Shown: positions 5,476-6,619 of the stretch, in pieces
Numbering within the stretch: position 1 is the stretch's first letter
Layout of the letters: every line of letters starts with the position of its first letter
NCBI GenBank assembly: GCA_003524335.1
Contig: DQHV01000398.1
Location: forward strand, 371-6,989
DNA length: 6,619 bases
Source of the DNA: Candidatus Aminicenantota bacterium
GTDB lineage: Bacteria > Acidobacteriota > Aminicenantia > Aminicenantales > UBA8522
Direction: 5' to 3'
Program-made: the position numbers and the translations under genes
The notes under the pieces: model-generated
What the model saw: the letters and a program-made list of their open reading frames with translations, nothing else
Databases searched by the model: none
What the model was told of the DNA's origin: nothing

Positions 5476-6619
5476 AAGATACTAAACTACCTGGACGTCT
5501 CAAAGAGGTCGCTCTGCTCTTTCTCAAACTCGGCACTTTTAGTATTGGCGGCCCCGCGGTCTACATCGCGCTGATGCATCATGAGACAGTCCGCCGTCGC
5601 CGCTGGATAGATGAGCAGCGTTTCTTGGACTTGGTCGGGGCCACTAATCTCATACCCGGGCCCAATGCCGCCGAAATGGCTATCCACTTGGGCCTGATCC
5701 GGGCGGGATGGTCCGGGCTGATAGCGAGCGGGGCTCTGTTCATCTTGCCAGGAATGGCGGTCACGCTGCTTGTCGCCTGGGCGTACGTAATGTACGGTTC
5801 ATTAGCTGAGGTAGGATGGGTGCTCTACGGCGTCAAGCCTGCTGTGATCGGAATTGTGATCGAGGCCCTATGGAAACTGGGCCGAAAAGCCATCAAAGGC
5901 CCGACCACAGCTATCGTTGGGATCGGGATAGTGGCTCTTTACATTCTTGGGTTTAATGAGATAGCCCTTCTGTTTGGCGGAGCGGCAGTGGTTTTGCTGG
6001 TCCACGGCTTTCGCCATTATCTTAGGGATGGCTTGGCTGCCTTGGCCCCTATTCCGGCGCTGTTCCAGATGCCGGTAACAACGTTATTTACAGGTGTCGT
6101 GCCATTCAGCCAGACGACGTTATTTCTCAGCTTTCTAAAAATCGGCTCTATCCTCTATGGCAGCGGCTATGTCCTTTTGGCTTTCCTCAGGTCTGAATTC
6201 GTGGTGAGACTCGGGTGGCTCACCGACCAGCAGGTTCTGGACGCTATCGTGGCCGGCCAGATCACTCCTGGTCCGGTATTCTCAAGCGCTACGTTCGTGG
6301 GATACCTGGTTGGGGGATGGCCATCGGCATTGCTGGCCACATTGGGCATATTCCTGCCATCCTTTCTATTTGTCGGTCTGCTCAGCCGTATCCTCCCCTG
6401 CGTTCGCAAGTCCCCGTGGGCGGCGACCTTCCTTGACGGCGTAAATGCTGCCTCGTTGGGATTGATGGCTGGTGTCACGGTTCAGCTTGGCCAGACGGCT
6501 ATCATAGACGTTTTTACGATTGTGCTCTTGCTCATGACTCTGTTCGTGATATTACGGCTCAAGGTTAACCCCATTTGGCTGATACTCGGTGGCGGGCTGC
6601 TGGGGGCAATTTATAAGCT
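5472..6619 (+). CDS. chrA: Chromate transporter ChrA, long-chain type (3' end beyond window)
   Basis: An inner-membrane chromate efflux protein of the CHR superfamily; 382 codons are visible with no stop, close to the usual length of about 390-400, so only a short tail is missing. It has the two homologous halves of long-chain members. N-terminal half: LFLKLGTFSIGGPAVYIALM (about 16-35), with SIGGP replacing the common FGGP; RRRWIDEQRFLDL (42-54); and IPGPNAAEMAIHLG (61-74). C-terminal half: FLKIGSILYGSGYVLLAFLR (221-240), ITPGPVFSSATFVGYLVGG (264-282) and IFLPSFLFV (293-301). An in-frame stop at 5445-5447 leaves ATG 5472 as the first start, and the family domain begins right after it. It is the last visible gene of the padR operon. 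It uses ATA, TTA and CTA codons far more than its neighbours, a sign of separate origin. Confidence 0.93.
   Translation, partial: MKDTKLPGRLKEVALLFLKLGTFSIGGPAVYIALMHHETVRRRRWIDEQRFLDLVGATNLIPGPNAAEMAIHLGLIRAGWSGLIASGALFILPGMAVTLLVAWAYVMYGSLAEVGWVLYGVKPAVIGIVIEALWKLGRKAIKGPTTAIVGIGIVALYILGFNEIALLFGGAAVVLLVHGFRHYLRDGLAALAPIPALFQMPVTTLFTGVVPFSQTTLFLSFLKIGSILYGSGYVLLAFLRSEFVVRLGWLTDQQVLDAIVAGQITPGPVFSSATFVGYLVGGWPSALLATLGIFLPSFLFVGLLSRILPCVRKSPWAATFLDGVNAASLGLMAGVTVQLGQTAIIDVFTIVLLLMTLFVILRLKVNPIWLILGGGLLGAIYK

Noticed and set aside
1..6619. Transposase, IS ends, CRISPR array or integrase gene
   Set aside because: No repeat arrays, terminal inverted repeats or recombinase motifs are visible; if there is an island, its integrase is outside the window.

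Overview
The window is GC-rich bacterial DNA with a metal- and redox-stress theme. All convincing genes lie on the + strand. The two c-type haem motifs behind an export signal, the NapH/NosR-type membrane ferredoxin and the ZntA-type ATPase suggest a Gram-negative respiring bacterium. I cannot fix the phylum from sequence alone; Nitrospirota or Proteobacteria are guesses.

Left part (1-2368). A few codons of an upstream gene probably end at 32, followed by a strong GC hairpin (51-70). A candidate promoter with a MerR-like arrangement (90-118) precedes a complete 723-codon P1B-type ATPase with all catalytic motifs, predicted to export Zn2+/Cd2+/Pb2+.

Junction (2369-2590). About 25 bp after the ATPase stop lies the 3' half of a tRNA-Val(CAC): anticodon arm, T arm and 3' acceptor strand, without a matching 5' acceptor strand. 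This is the footprint expected of an integrative element's att site. It suggests that the ATPase is the last cargo gene of an island to the left and that the next operon lies outside it, or in another island. A perfect 17-bp dyad and a good sigma70-type promoter (2536-2564) follow.

Right part (2591-6619). Four tightly packed genes look like one operon: a PadR-family regulator; a polytopic membrane protein with ferredoxin clusters (ATGA overlap with padR); an exported di-haem cytochrome c peroxidase/MauG-like protein (18-bp gap); and a long-chain ChrA chromate transporter that is still open at the window edge. A 13-codon leader ORF with a strong Shine-Dalgarno overlaps the chrA start. The working model, which is inference, is a PadR-controlled unit in which the membrane ferredoxin passes electrons across the membrane, the di-haem enzyme reduces peroxide or does related periplasmic redox chemistry, and ChrA expels chromate. 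chrA uses rare codons unlike its neighbours, so it may have joined the operon separately.
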